A stretch of DNA of 5,541 bases from Planctomycetota bacterium (GTDB lineage Bacteria > Planctomycetota > Phycisphaerae > WQYP01). A program made the translations under genes and the position numbers. Positions 1 to 5,541 of this stretch are shown here, piece by piece. The notes beneath the pieces were generated by a model. That model was not told the DNA's origin, made no database searches, and saw only the letters and a program-made list of their open reading frames with translations. Every line of letters begins with the position of its first letter. Positions within the stretch are counted from its first letter, which is position 1. The stretch spans positions 1 through 5,541 of the forward strand of contig JAJZNY010000466.1 of NCBI GenBank assembly GCA_021852245.1, in the 5' to 3' direction.

Positions 1-967
1 GTCCCCAATCTTCAAACCACGGGTAGCCGGCGATGACAGACATTTTCTGTTTCTGCTTTTTATCGGTGGCGCGGCGGACGACAAACTGATCGGCGGCGGC
101 GAAGAGCTGCTCGAGAATATCCTGATACGGTTCATCGACTGCGGGTGCGGCGGTGATCTGCTCGCGGCGGGCCTGCTCCTTGAGGACCAGCGACGAATGT
201 TCAACGGGATCAATCGGCCGGACGGAACCGATGATGAAGGCCGGGCGACCGGGCTTGAGTAGAAACTCCAGGGCACCGGGTGTCCAGAGATCGTCGCGGT
301 CGGGATAGCCACGCTCCATCTCCCGGGAGAGAACAAAGTTGTACCACCAGCAGGGACCATCATGAAAATCGGCGGCGTTATGTGAAAAGTGAATTTCAAA
401 CGGACAGCCGACTGCATGAAATCCAATCTTCTGCCCGTCGCCGCCGTTGTCGACGGGGGTCCAATTCAGGCGGTTTTCCGCGGTGGTGGTGGCATGAAAA
501 TGTCGGCCCGAGAGCATGTTGAGCACCATAAGACGGATTTCCTGCCGCCGGGCGGGAGGTTCGATGAGTTCATAGCGAAGGATGGCGGTCTGCTGCTGCC
601 AGGGCATGATGAGCGTTTTGCGCACCAGCACGTCACCGCAACGATAATCCCAGACGGGGCCGGCGGACTGGGTAAAGCCGGCGAGATTGCGGTAGCCGGT
701 CGGTTCGATGGCGCCGGGGAATTCGTTGGTGGAAAGGGCATACCCCTTTTCACCAATGATGATGCGATCTTCCACCCGTGACCAGAGAACATAGCGATCG
801 ATGGGTGGGCGGAGGGACGCGACCAGATAGCCGTGATATTTGCGGGAATTAATACCCGCGATGGTTCCTGATGCATAACCGCCCAGGCCGTTGGTGCAGA
901 GCCACTCCAGATTTCGGGCTTTCTCGAGATTGCGGCAGACATCCTGATTAAAAGTGAATGGTTTCAT
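1..967 (-). CDS. Glycogen debranching enzyme (amylo-alpha-1,6-glucosidase family), N-terminal part, cut by the window edge
   Basis: The reading frame is open from the ATG at 967-965 to the left edge and gives 322 residues without a stop. Residues 20-50 carry the family signature LEWL.TNGLGGYASGT followed by N-SRKYHGYLVA, which marks the N-terminal domain of archaeal/bacterial-type debranching enzymes. Residues 311-322 read VIAGYPWFEDWG, the conserved start of the (alpha/alpha)6 glucosidase domain, where WGRD normally follows. Such enzymes hydrolyse alpha-1,6 branch points of glycogen or limit dextrin in the cytoplasm. Family members are usually about 650-700 residues, so roughly half is missing and the catalytic acids lie outside the window. 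The start is the only plausible one: no other ATG, GTG or TTG lies in frame between it and an in-frame TGA. Its ribosome-binding site is weak (GGGGCAAAGAG). It lies 78 bases after the M42 gene in the same direction. Whether it also has transferase activity cannot be told. Confidence 0.9.
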   Translation of the reverse strand, partial: MKPFTFNQDVCRNLEKARNLEWLCTNGLGGYASGTIAGINSRKYHGYLVASLRPPIDRYVLWSRVEDRIIIGEKGYALSTNEFPGAIEPTGYRNLAGFTQSAGPVWDYRCGDVLVRKTLIMPWQQQTAILRYELIEPPARRQEIRLMVLNMLSGRHFHATTTAENRLNWTPVDNGGDGQKIGFHAVGCPFEIHFSHNAADFHDGPCWWYNFVLSREMERGYPDRDDLWTPGALEFLLKPGRPAFIIGSVRPIDPVEHSSLVLKEQARREQITAAPAVDEPYQDILEQLFAAADQFVVRRATDKKQKQKMSVIAGYPWFEDWG

Positions 968-1045
968 ACTCTTTGCCCCAAAACAGATATTACCGCCGTC
1001 GCCCGCCGGGCATTCTCCTGCCTGAAGTCGGAAATCGCATCAAGA

Positions 1046-2068
1046 TCAGCCGCTGAGCCAGGCCGCGAGCAGGTCCCGTGCGGCATGGAGATCATCGCGG
1101 TGCACCATTTCATTAACGGTATGGATGTAGCGTGTCGGCACGCTGAGCGTGATGGTGCGGATACCGGACCGGCTGCGCTGCATGGCGCCGGCATCGGTGC
1201 CACCTGCCGGGAGGAGTTCAAGCTGATAGGGGATTTTTTTCTTCTCGGCGGTAAGGACAAACTGATCCAGCAGCGAACGATCGCTGATGGATGCTCCGTC
1301 CATCACCTTGATGCCCACCCCGCCGCCGGCCTGTGTGATGGCGTGCTCGGGCGGAATGCCCGGCGTATCGCATGCCAGCGTGGTATCCAGGGCAATACAG
1401 ATTTCCGGGTCCAGGCCGAAGGTTGCGGGGCCGGCGCCGCGCAGGCCCACTTCCTCCTGTACCGTAAAGACGGCATGGATGTCGTAGGGGGATTTTTTCA
1501 CCCGCTGCATGGCTCGTACCGCCACCCAGACGGCGGCGCGGTTGTCCATCGCCTGGCCGGCGACGAAATTCCCCAGTTCACTGAAATCTCTCACGAGCGT
1601 GACCGGATCGCCGACACGCACCAGCTCGCGTACTTTTTTTGCTCCCATGCCGGTATCGATGAAAAAGTCTGAAATCTGATACTGCTTTTTCCGGTCTTCC
1701 TCGGTTGCGATATGGACGGGCTTGCCGGCGGGATTCAATACGCCGAATATTTCCTTTTTGCCGCCGATGCGGACTTTCTGGGCGGTGAGATTGCGGGGAT
1801 CAAACCCGCCGACATTATGAATCCGGATAAAGCCATGATCATCAATGTGCCGGACATAAAATCCGATCTGATCCATATGAGCGGCGAGCATGACGCGGGC
1901 GGCCGGGGCTTTTCCGGTGGAGGCTTTCTTGGTGCAGATCAGAGAGCCGAGCGGATCGACTTTCACTTCATCAAATACCCCTTCAATCTCACGGAGGATG
2001 ACGGACCGAACGAGTTCCTCGCGGCCGGGCACTCCCGGGGTTTCCGTTAACAATTTAAGAAATTCCAT
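1046..2068 (-). CDS. M42 family metallo-aminopeptidase (glutamyl aminopeptidase / FrvX / CelM type)
   Basis: This 340-residue protein has the full set of M42 di-metal aminopeptidase motifs. They are AHMDQIGF at 63-70 (metal ligand H64, with D66), AMDNRAA at 173-179 (bridging D175), VQEEVGLRGA at 203-212 (catalytic base E205 and ligand E206), ALD at 226-228 (D228), GGTDAGA at 289-295 and RYIHT at 313-317 (ligand H316). Family members form large tetrahedral cytosolic complexes that remove N-terminal residues from short peptides; some have been annotated as endoglucanases, which is generally doubted. Length is normal and no key residue is missing. AAAGGA at 2084-2079, 10 bases before the ATG, supports the start. 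It follows alanine dehydrogenase by 91 bases and precedes the debranching enzyme by 78, which fits a catabolic operon. Substrate preference cannot be read from the sequence. Confidence 0.93.
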   Translation of the reverse strand: MEFLKLLTETPGVPGREELVRSVILREIEGVFDEVKVDPLGSLICTKKASTGKAPAARVMLAAHMDQIGFYVRHIDDHGFIRIHNVGGFDPRNLTAQKVRIGGKKEIFGVLNPAGKPVHIATEEDRKKQYQISDFFIDTGMGAKKVRELVRVGDPVTLVRDFSELGNFVAGQAMDNRAAVWVAVRAMQRVKKSPYDIHAVFTVQEEVGLRGAGPATFGLDPEICIALDTTLACDTPGIPPEHAITQAGGGVGIKVMDGASISDRSLLDQFVLTAEKKKIPYQLELLPAGGTDAGAMQRSRSGIRTITLSVPTRYIHTVNEMVHRDDLHAARDLLAAWLSG

Positions 2069-2159
2069 GTGAGGGCCGTCCTTTCATAAACATCCCCTGC
2101 CGATTATGCGTCTTTGGGGTGCGGTCGGCAGATACACGCCCCCGGGCGAGTGGGCACGA

Positions 2160-3248
2160 TCAGACGGGCGCCAGCGCGGCGGCGACCGCCGGGTGCACAA
2201 CGCGTCCGTCGATCATATTGACTCCCGACGCGATACGTGGATTTTGCATGAAAGCGGATGAATCGGCAATCTCCGCCGCCGCCGCCACATATTCAATGGT
2301 GGCGTTGCACAGGGCAAACGTGCTGGTGCGCCCCACCGCCCCGGGCATGTTGGTGACACAATAATGCACCACATCATCGACAATATAGACGGGAGATTGA
2401 TGCGTGGTCGGGCGGGAGGTTTCAAAGCATCCCCCCTGATCGATGGCCACATCCACCAGCACGCTCCCCGCCTGCATATCGGCCAGAGCCGCACGGGATA
2501 CCAGTCGCGGCGCACGGGCACCGGGAATCAGCACCGCGCCGACAACCAGATCCGCCGATTTGAGCGCCCAGCGAAGCGTTTCTTCATCGCTGTAAAGCGT
2601 GGTGACGTTGGACGGCATGACATCGGCCATATAACGGAGGCGATTGAGGTTAACATCCATCAGGGTGACCTGCGCCCCGAGCCCGGCCGCAACGCGGGCG
2701 GCATTATGACCGACGGTCCCCGCGCCGAGGATCACCACGTGGGCTGGCATGACACCCGTTACCCCGCCGAGCAATATTCCCCGCCCCATCATCGGGCGTT
2801 CCAGATATTTGGCCCCTTCCTGAATGGACATTTTGCCCGCGATTTCGCTCATCGGCGTCAGGCAGGGGAGCGTGCCCTGTTCATCACGAATGGTTTCGTA
2901 GGCGATGGCGATGATGCCCGATCGGATGCACGCTTCGGCAAGGGCGCGCTCGGCGGCAAAGTGAAAATAGGTCATCACCCGCAGACCTTTGCGAAAATAA
3001 CCCCATTCCGCGGGCTGCGGCTCTTTTACTTTTACAACCATGTCGCTGTTGTGCCAGACCAAGTCGGCGGTGTCGACAATTTTTGCACCGGCGGAGGCGT
3101 AGTCCGCATCGCTCAGACCGCTGCCGATACCGGCACGGGTTTCAATTATGACCTCATGTCCCTTCCGTTTGAGCAGGGCAACTCCAGCGGGAAGAAGTGC
3201 AACGCGGTATTCATCCGCTTTAATTTCCCGGGGTACGCCGATACGCAT
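2160..3248 (-). CDS. ald: Alanine dehydrogenase (NAD-dependent)
   Basis: The 362-residue product matches L-alanine dehydrogenase along its whole length. This enzyme interconverts L-alanine and pyruvate plus ammonium with NAD+/NADH in the cytoplasm. The N-terminus MRIGVPREIK is typical, and the residues for pyruvate binding and catalysis are present: R15, K75 in VKVKEP, H96 in TYFHFAA and D270 in VAIDQGG. The Rossmann motif GAGTVG is at 175-180, and D198 at the end of the second strand (LMDVN) indicates NAD rather than NADP. The motif NMPGAVGRTST at 300-310 is also characteristic. Length is close to the usual 360-375. AAGGA lies five bases before the ATG (3258-3254). The gene starts 34 bases after the response regulator gene stops, so the two are probably cotranscribed. 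In the cell it may run in the catabolic direction, supplying pyruvate and ammonium, which suits a neighbour that releases amino acids. Confidence 0.96.
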   Translation of the reverse strand: MRIGVPREIKADEYRVALLPAGVALLKRKGHEVIIETRAGIGSGLSDADYASAGAKIVDTADLVWHNSDMVVKVKEPQPAEWGYFRKGLRVMTYFHFAAERALAEACIRSGIIAIAYETIRDEQGTLPCLTPMSEIAGKMSIQEGAKYLERPMMGRGILLGGVTGVMPAHVVILGAGTVGHNAARVAAGLGAQVTLMDVNLNRLRYMADVMPSNVTTLYSDEETLRWALKSADLVVGAVLIPGARAPRLVSRAALADMQAGSVLVDVAIDQGGCFETSRPTTHQSPVYIVDDVVHYCVTNMPGAVGRTSTFALCNATIEYVAAAAEIADSSAFMQNPRIASGVNMIDGRVVHPAVAAALAPV

Positions 3249-3282
3249 GAGGTTCCTTCCGTGGCTGATGTTGCCATCAAAA

Positions 3283-4149
3283 TTAAGTTTGGGGGGCGTG
3301 ATCCGTTACTTTGGCGCGAGGCGGCACCACGCCATCGGTGGGAAAGTCCCCCGGCCGGGAAAAATTGATTTCCACATCCCCATTTTCAACCGATTCAATG
3401 TGGGCGCCGGGGATTTTCCGAAGATCACTGAGCCACGCCGGAGCGGCATCTTCCTTTTTCCAGAAGCTGAGCCACGACCGGCTGGCGGAAGTTTCGGCAG
3501 GAGTCCAGTGAAAATGGAGCGTCAGATCAGGTTCATTATTTTGAGATCGCGTCTCGATGCGGTATGAAATATCCACCCGTGGCGGGATACCGGCGGCGGC
3601 CGCATCTTGGGGATAAAAAAAGAAGCCGAGGGCTTTGACCATCGGCTCATGCAATCGAGCGTAGAGTTGGGGAAATTGACTCATCCGCGCGAACATTTCC
3701 TCCATGCCTCGCGCCGCAGTTTTGGGTTCCTTGGGATCAAATTGAAATTCACCCGACTTAGGCGCCATTTTCTGGCTGCGTGCCCATTCCATGGCTGCGA
3801 AAACGGCCTGGACAACTTTTTGAGCGTTGTAAGGTTTGCGCAGAACGTCATACGCACCGAATCGGAAACAATCGCGGAAGCAGTTTTCATTTTCGGCGCA
3901 GGTTACAAATAGGACGGGGATGTTGGCGGTGGCGATATCCGATTTCAGGCGGCTGCATACATCAAGGCCGCCAATATCGGGCAGCATCAGATCGAGCAGA
4001 ACGGCATCGGGACACATGGATGCCGCCATGCGCAAGGCTTCCGAACCACCGGGAGAGAGTGTGGCTGTCATCCCGCCGCGTTGCAGGATTTGACAAAGCA
4101 ACTCACCCAGATCGGGATAGTCTTCGACGACTAAAATTTTCGGAGGCAT
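3283..4149 (-). CDS. Response regulator: receiver domain plus C-terminal region of unknown function
   Basis: From the ATG at 4149 the protein has 288 residues. Residues 4-122 form a CheY-like receiver domain: KILVVEDYPD with acidic pair E9-D10, phospho-acceptor D53 in LLDLMLPDIGG, T83 in VTC and K105 in RKPY. All phosphorylation residues are present. A charged linker (about 123-148) leads to a region I do not recognise. It contains a helix-rich part (148-178, ending ALGFFFYP) and probable strands at 191-200 (RVDISYRIET), 207-216 (PDLTLHFHWT), 248-256 and 258-264. No helix-turn-helix, GGDEF, EAL, HD-GYP, kinase or AAA motif is visible, so DNA binding is not supported. An in-frame GTG at 4164 would add five residues, but the strong Shine-Dalgarno overlaps it and is ideally placed for the ATG. 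No histidine kinase is in the window. It is the first gene of the cluster with ald. Confidence 0.88.
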   Translation of the reverse strand: MPPKILVVEDYPDLGELLCQILQRGGMTATLSPGGSEALRMAASMCPDAVLLDLMLPDIGGLDVCSRLKSDIATANIPVLFVTCAENENCFRDCFRFGAYDVLRKPYNAQKVVQAVFAAMEWARSQKMAPKSGEFQFDPKEPKTAARGMEEMFARMSQFPQLYARLHEPMVKALGFFFYPQDAAAAGIPPRVDISYRIETRSQNNEPDLTLHFHWTPAETSASRSWLSFWKKEDAAPAWLSDLRKIPGAHIESVENGDVEINFSRPGDFPTDGVVPPRAKVTDHAPQT

Positions 4150-4154
4150 CCACG

Positions 4155-4162
4155 CCTCCTCC
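4155..4162 (-). promoter_or_regulatory. Strong Shine-Dalgarno that fixes the response regulator start
   Basis: The minus strand reads GGAGGAGG here, followed by CGTGG and then the ATG at 4149. AGGAGG with a five-base spacer is close to ideal. The alternative GTG start at 4164-4162 overlaps this site and has no purine-rich element in front of it, so the ATG is preferred. Confidence 0.85.
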
Positions 4163-4184
4163 ACCTAATGATCACCAGCAAATC

Positions 4185-4202
4185 AATGGCGCCATTTTGG
4201 CG
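4185..4202 (-). repeat. Palindrome AATGGCGCCATT with overlapping small hairpin
   Basis: Positions 4185-4196 are a perfect 12-base palindrome, AATGGCGCCATT. An alternative hairpin, CGCCA-AAA-TGGCG on the minus strand, uses 4202-4198 and 4194-4190. The two pairings are mutually exclusive as intramolecular RNA folds. The element sits about 23 bases upstream of the Shine-Dalgarno. It could be an operator-like dyad or a leader fold; nothing in the sequence decides between these. Confidence 0.5.
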
Positions 4203-4205
4203 TCA

Positions 4206-4232
4206 TTCCGGATTCCGACACCCTATCCGGAA
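4206..4232 (-). repeat. Inverted repeat / leader stem-loop 2
   Basis: TTCCGGAT (4232-4225 read on the minus strand) and ATCCGGAA (4213-4206) form a perfect eight-base-pair stem around an 11-base loop. It lies within the predicted leader, between stem-loop 1 and the ribosome-binding site. No U-run follows. Function unknown; it may be an RNA fold or a protein-binding dyad. Confidence 0.6.
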
Positions 4233-4288
4233 ATCATGCCGCGTAGTGCCCGATCGAAACATCGCCGAGCACCACAACAGCTGGCCTC

Positions 4289-4328
4289 GCCGACGACCAT
4301 ACGCACCTGAGCGTACCACTCCGTCGGC
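4289..4328 (-). repeat. Inverted repeat / leader stem-loop 1
   Basis: The arms GCCGACG (4328-4322 on the minus strand) and CGTCGGC (4295-4289) pair perfectly over seven bases. An inner five-base stem, TACGC with GCGTA, pairs 4315-4311 with 4304-4300 and closes a six-base loop. Small internal loops separate the two stems. It begins just after the predicted transcription start, so it could be an RNA hairpin at the 5' end of the leader or a dyad operator in DNA. There is no U-run after it, so it is not an intrinsic terminator. Confidence 0.6.
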
Positions 4329-4347
4329 ACCTGCAAAGCCTATCAGC

Positions 4348-4376
4348 ATTATATGAGGGTAATACAAAAATGTCGC
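4348..4376 (-). promoter_or_regulatory. Sigma70-type promoter for the response regulator-ald-M42-debranching enzyme cluster
   Basis: On the minus strand the -10 element is a perfect TATAAT (4353-4348). A 17-base spacer separates it from GCGACA (4376-4371), which matches four of six bases of TTGACA, including GACA. Transcription would begin near 4341, giving a leader of about 190 bases before the response regulator ATG. It lies in the only sizeable non-coding gap and points at the cluster. Prediction only; no start-site data. Confidence 0.6.
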
Positions 4377-4395
4377 CTATTTGGGTTGGCGGCAT

Positions 4396-4440
4396 GACAA
4401 TATGTCGTCGGCATGGACTTTATTTCAACTCATCATGATG
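4396..4440. repeat. Short dyads and repeats upstream of the promoter
   Basis: Just upstream of the -35 element lies the dyad GACA-ATA-TGTC (4396-4406), followed by the perfect palindrome CATCATGATG (4431-4440). The dyad is overlapped by two copies of GGCATG, at 4391-4396 and 4410-4415, 19 bases apart. The position, about 20-65 bases beyond the -35, would suit activator or repressor sites. The elements are short and some may be chance. Confidence 0.3.
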
Positions 4441-4508
4441 GCATCGGGATGATCCGGCAGTCAAAGGCTTTGCAGAACCTCCCTTTCAGTTTCCCGATAC
4501 CAAAAGTG

Positions 4509-4534
4509 AAAAACACGTTATCGGACGATGCGTG
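4509..4534 (-). terminator. Weak terminator-like hairpin after the SDR gene
   Basis: On the minus strand CACG (4534-4531) can pair with CGTG (4517-4514), with a small inner ATC/GAT pairing, followed at once by five T residues (4513-4509). It lies about 42 bases after the SDR stop. The stem is short and partly mismatched, so this is only a candidate, but it is the only hairpin-plus-T-run between the two transcription groups. Confidence 0.25.
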
Positions 4535-4576
4535 AGATGCAAAGCTACATCTGGCGGCGATTTTACTACTCGGCCA

Positions 4577-5365
4577 CTACACACCCTTGGCGAGGAAGCC
4601 GCCGTCTACGGCAATGGTTTGACCGCTGGTAAAACTGGCCGCATCGCTGGCAAGGTAAATCGCGAGACCAACAATTTCATCGGCATTACCGAAACGCCCC
4701 GCCGGTGTATGGGCCTTGATCCATTGTCCGCGCGGCGTGCCGTCAATGAGAGGGCGATTGAGCTCGGTCGGAAAGACGCCCGGTGCGATGGCGTTGACGC
4801 GCACACCATGAGGCGTCCACTCGTTGGCCAGGCCGCGGGTAATTCCGTTGACGCCGGCTTTGGAAACCGAATAGGCGATGACCTCCGAAAATGATACGAA
4901 GGATGAAAGCGAGGCGATGTTGGTGATGGAGCCGCGGATACCGAGTTTGTCGGGCGTCTGGGCAAGCATGATTCGTCCAACCGCCTGGGCTACGATAAAG
5001 TTGCCGGTGAGATTGACCTTCAGGACACGTTCAAAATCAGCGATGGAAAGATCGGCGGCGGGACATCGTTTCATAATGCCAGCCGCGTGCACCAGAGCAT
5101 CAATGCGGCCGAATTTTGCGGCCACCTGACGGAGAAAAGTCTCCACGGCCTGCGGATCAGTCACATCCAGCGGCCCGGTATGATGCCGAGAGCCGATGGC
5201 GGAGAGTTCTTTATCCATGGCGGCGACCTTATCGGGATTGGACGATGCCGCCGCGACACACGCCCCGGCCTGCGCAAAGCCCAGCGCCACAGCGCGTCCG
5301 AGGCCGCTGGTTCCGCCGGTGACCACCACGATTTTATCTTTCACATCCAAAGGTGCGTACGACAT
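4577..5365 (-). CDS. Short-chain dehydrogenase/reductase, KduD / gluconate 5-dehydrogenase type
   Basis: This is a complete 262-residue classical SDR. It has the cofactor glycine motif TGGTSGLG at 16-23, LDVTD at 66-70, HAAG (variant of NNAG) at 93-96, and the catalytic tetrad N118 (VNLTG), S152, Y165 and K169 (YSVSK). NAIAPG at 191-196 and the VDGGF ending at 253-257 are typical of sugar-acid and keto-sugar dehydrogenases. The second strand ends AAASSNPDK, with neither the Asp of NAD enzymes nor the Arg common in NADP enzymes, so cofactor choice is uncertain. LANEWTPHGVRVNAIAPG and the C-terminus place it near KduD and gluconate 5-dehydrogenases, but the exact substrate is not determined. 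GGAG lies five bases before the ATG. The start overlaps the stop of the upstream Ldh_2 gene by one base (TAATG), so coupled translation and a shared pathway are likely. Confidence 0.9.
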   Translation of the reverse strand: MSYAPLDVKDKIVVVTGGTSGLGRAVALGFAQAGACVAAASSNPDKVAAMDKELSAIGSRHHTGPLDVTDPQAVETFLRQVAAKFGRIDALVHAAGIMKRCPAADLSIADFERVLKVNLTGNFIVAQAVGRIMLAQTPDKLGIRGSITNIASLSSFVSFSEVIAYSVSKAGVNGITRGLANEWTPHGVRVNAIAPGVFPTELNRPLIDGTPRGQWIKAHTPAGRFGNADEIVGLAIYLASDAASFTSGQTIAVDGGFLAKGV

Positions 5366-5541
5366 TATTTCTCCAATACAGGCTTGATGGAACTGCGATC
5401 AAACGGTTCGCCGGCATCGGCCGCGATTGCCGCCAGAGCCTCGACCTCGGCGGCGGTAAACAGCAGCCCGCCGAGCTTTTCCGATCGTGCCCAGGCACGG
5501 GCTTCCGGTTCTCCGGGCAGCAGCACATGCTCATTGCCGTG
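5365..5541 (-). CDS. Ldh_2 family (malate/L-lactate dehydrogenase-like) oxidoreductase, C-terminal 58 residues only
   Basis: The frame is open from the right edge to TAA at 5367-5365 and encodes the last 58 residues. The segment VLLPGEPEARAWARSEKLGG followed by a predicted helix (TAAEVEALAAIAADAGEPF) resembles the C-terminal tail of the Ldh_2 family, where an LPGEPE motif precedes the final helix. This family includes malate, L-lactate, ureidoglycolate and 2,3-diketo-L-gulonate (YiaK/DlgD) oxidoreductases, which use NAD(P)H. The catalytic part lies outside the window, so substrate cannot be given. The one-base overlap with the SDR gene argues that this is a real translated end. Family assignment rests on a short tail and is moderately sure. 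Confidence 0.7.
   Translation of the reverse strand, partial: HGNEHVLLPGEPEARAWARSEKLGGLLFTAAEVEALAAIAADAGEPFDRSSIKPVLEK

Larger units (their letters stand above)
4150..4576. other. Non-coding gap between the SDR gene and the response regulator gene
   Basis: These roughly 430 bases show no protein-coding gene of recognisable family on either strand. They are visibly more AT-rich in the middle (about 4340-4440 and 4480-4520) than the surrounding genes. They hold a weak terminator-like element after the SDR gene, the cluster promoter, several short palindromes and repeats, and the structured leader, each listed separately. I see no tRNA-like cloverleaf and no motif of a riboswitch class I know. 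Confidence 0.8.

Noticed and set aside
466..942. 158-codon open frame on the minus strand
   Set aside because: It lies in another frame over the debranching enzyme gene, whose continuous 322-residue frame has clear family motifs. The overlapping product is Pro/Ser/Ala-rich with no recognisable domain.
1001..1011. GCCC-GGC-GGGC hairpin between the M42 and debranching enzyme genes
   Set aside because: A four-base stem with no T-run after it; expected by chance in GC-rich DNA.
1085..1672. 195-codon open frame antisense to the M42 gene
   Set aside because: It is a shadow of the M42 coding frame, with no family motif and no start signal.
2097..2131. Inverted repeat CTGCCGA/TCGGCAG between ald and the M42 gene as a terminator or operator
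   Set aside because: The seven-base arms are 21 bases apart and no T-run follows. Inside it is a CATAAT -10-like hexamer without a usable -35. This is too weak to call.
3266..3279. TGATG-GCAA-CATCA hairpin in the gap before ald
   Set aside because: The five-base stem with a GNRA-type loop is real as a pattern, but it lacks a T-run and is too small to assign a role.
2364..3368. 334-codon open frame antisense to ald
   Set aside because: Long antisense frames are common opposite GC-rich genes. The product is rich in Gly, Arg, His and Asp with no domain, it has no evident ribosome-binding site, and ald is unmistakable on the other strand.
4168..4356. 62-codon plus-strand open frame in the non-coding gap
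   Set aside because: The product has no recognisable motif, there is no Shine-Dalgarno, and the frame runs antisense through the leader and promoter elements.

Overview
This looks like bacterial chromosomal DNA: GC-rich, densely coding, with every recognisable gene on the minus strand. The phylum cannot be settled from the sequence. The archaeal/bacterial-type debranching enzyme and the Ldh_2-SDR dehydrogenase pair would suit a carbohydrate-using environmental bacterium, possibly of the Planctomycetes-Verrucomicrobia-Lentisphaerae group, but that is a weak inference.

Two transcription groups are visible, both reading right to left. At the right edge (5541 to 4577) are the last 58 residues of an Ldh_2-type (malate/L-lactate dehydrogenase family) oxidoreductase, and a complete SDR dehydrogenase of the KduD/gluconate-5-dehydrogenase type. 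The stop of the first overlaps the start of the second by one base (TAATG). They look translationally coupled and may act on the same sugar-acid or keto-sugar route.

A non-coding stretch of about 430 bases follows (4576 to 4150). It holds a good sigma70-type promoter on the minus strand (-35 at 4371-4376, 17-base spacer, TATAAT at 4348-4353) and a predicted leader of about 190 bases with several inverted repeats. It also holds three copies of a CGTCGGC motif placed around the promoter, and ends in a strong Shine-Dalgarno sequence.

The promoter should drive a four-gene unidirectional cluster. Its genes are a response regulator with an unrecognised C-terminal region (4149-3283), NAD-type alanine dehydrogenase (3248-2160), an M42 metallo-aminopeptidase (2068-1046), and the N-terminal half of a glycogen debranching enzyme that runs off the left edge (967 to 1). 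The gaps are 34, 91 and 78 bases, and none contains a convincing intrinsic terminator. Peptide trimming by M42 plus alanine deamination to pyruvate, next to glycogen debranching, suggests a carbon/nitrogen reserve-mobilisation set, but co-regulation is inferred.

I found no mobile element, CRISPR array, tRNA or rRNA. The least ordinary parts are the leader/promoter region and the C-terminal region of the response regulator; the rest is conventional metabolism.
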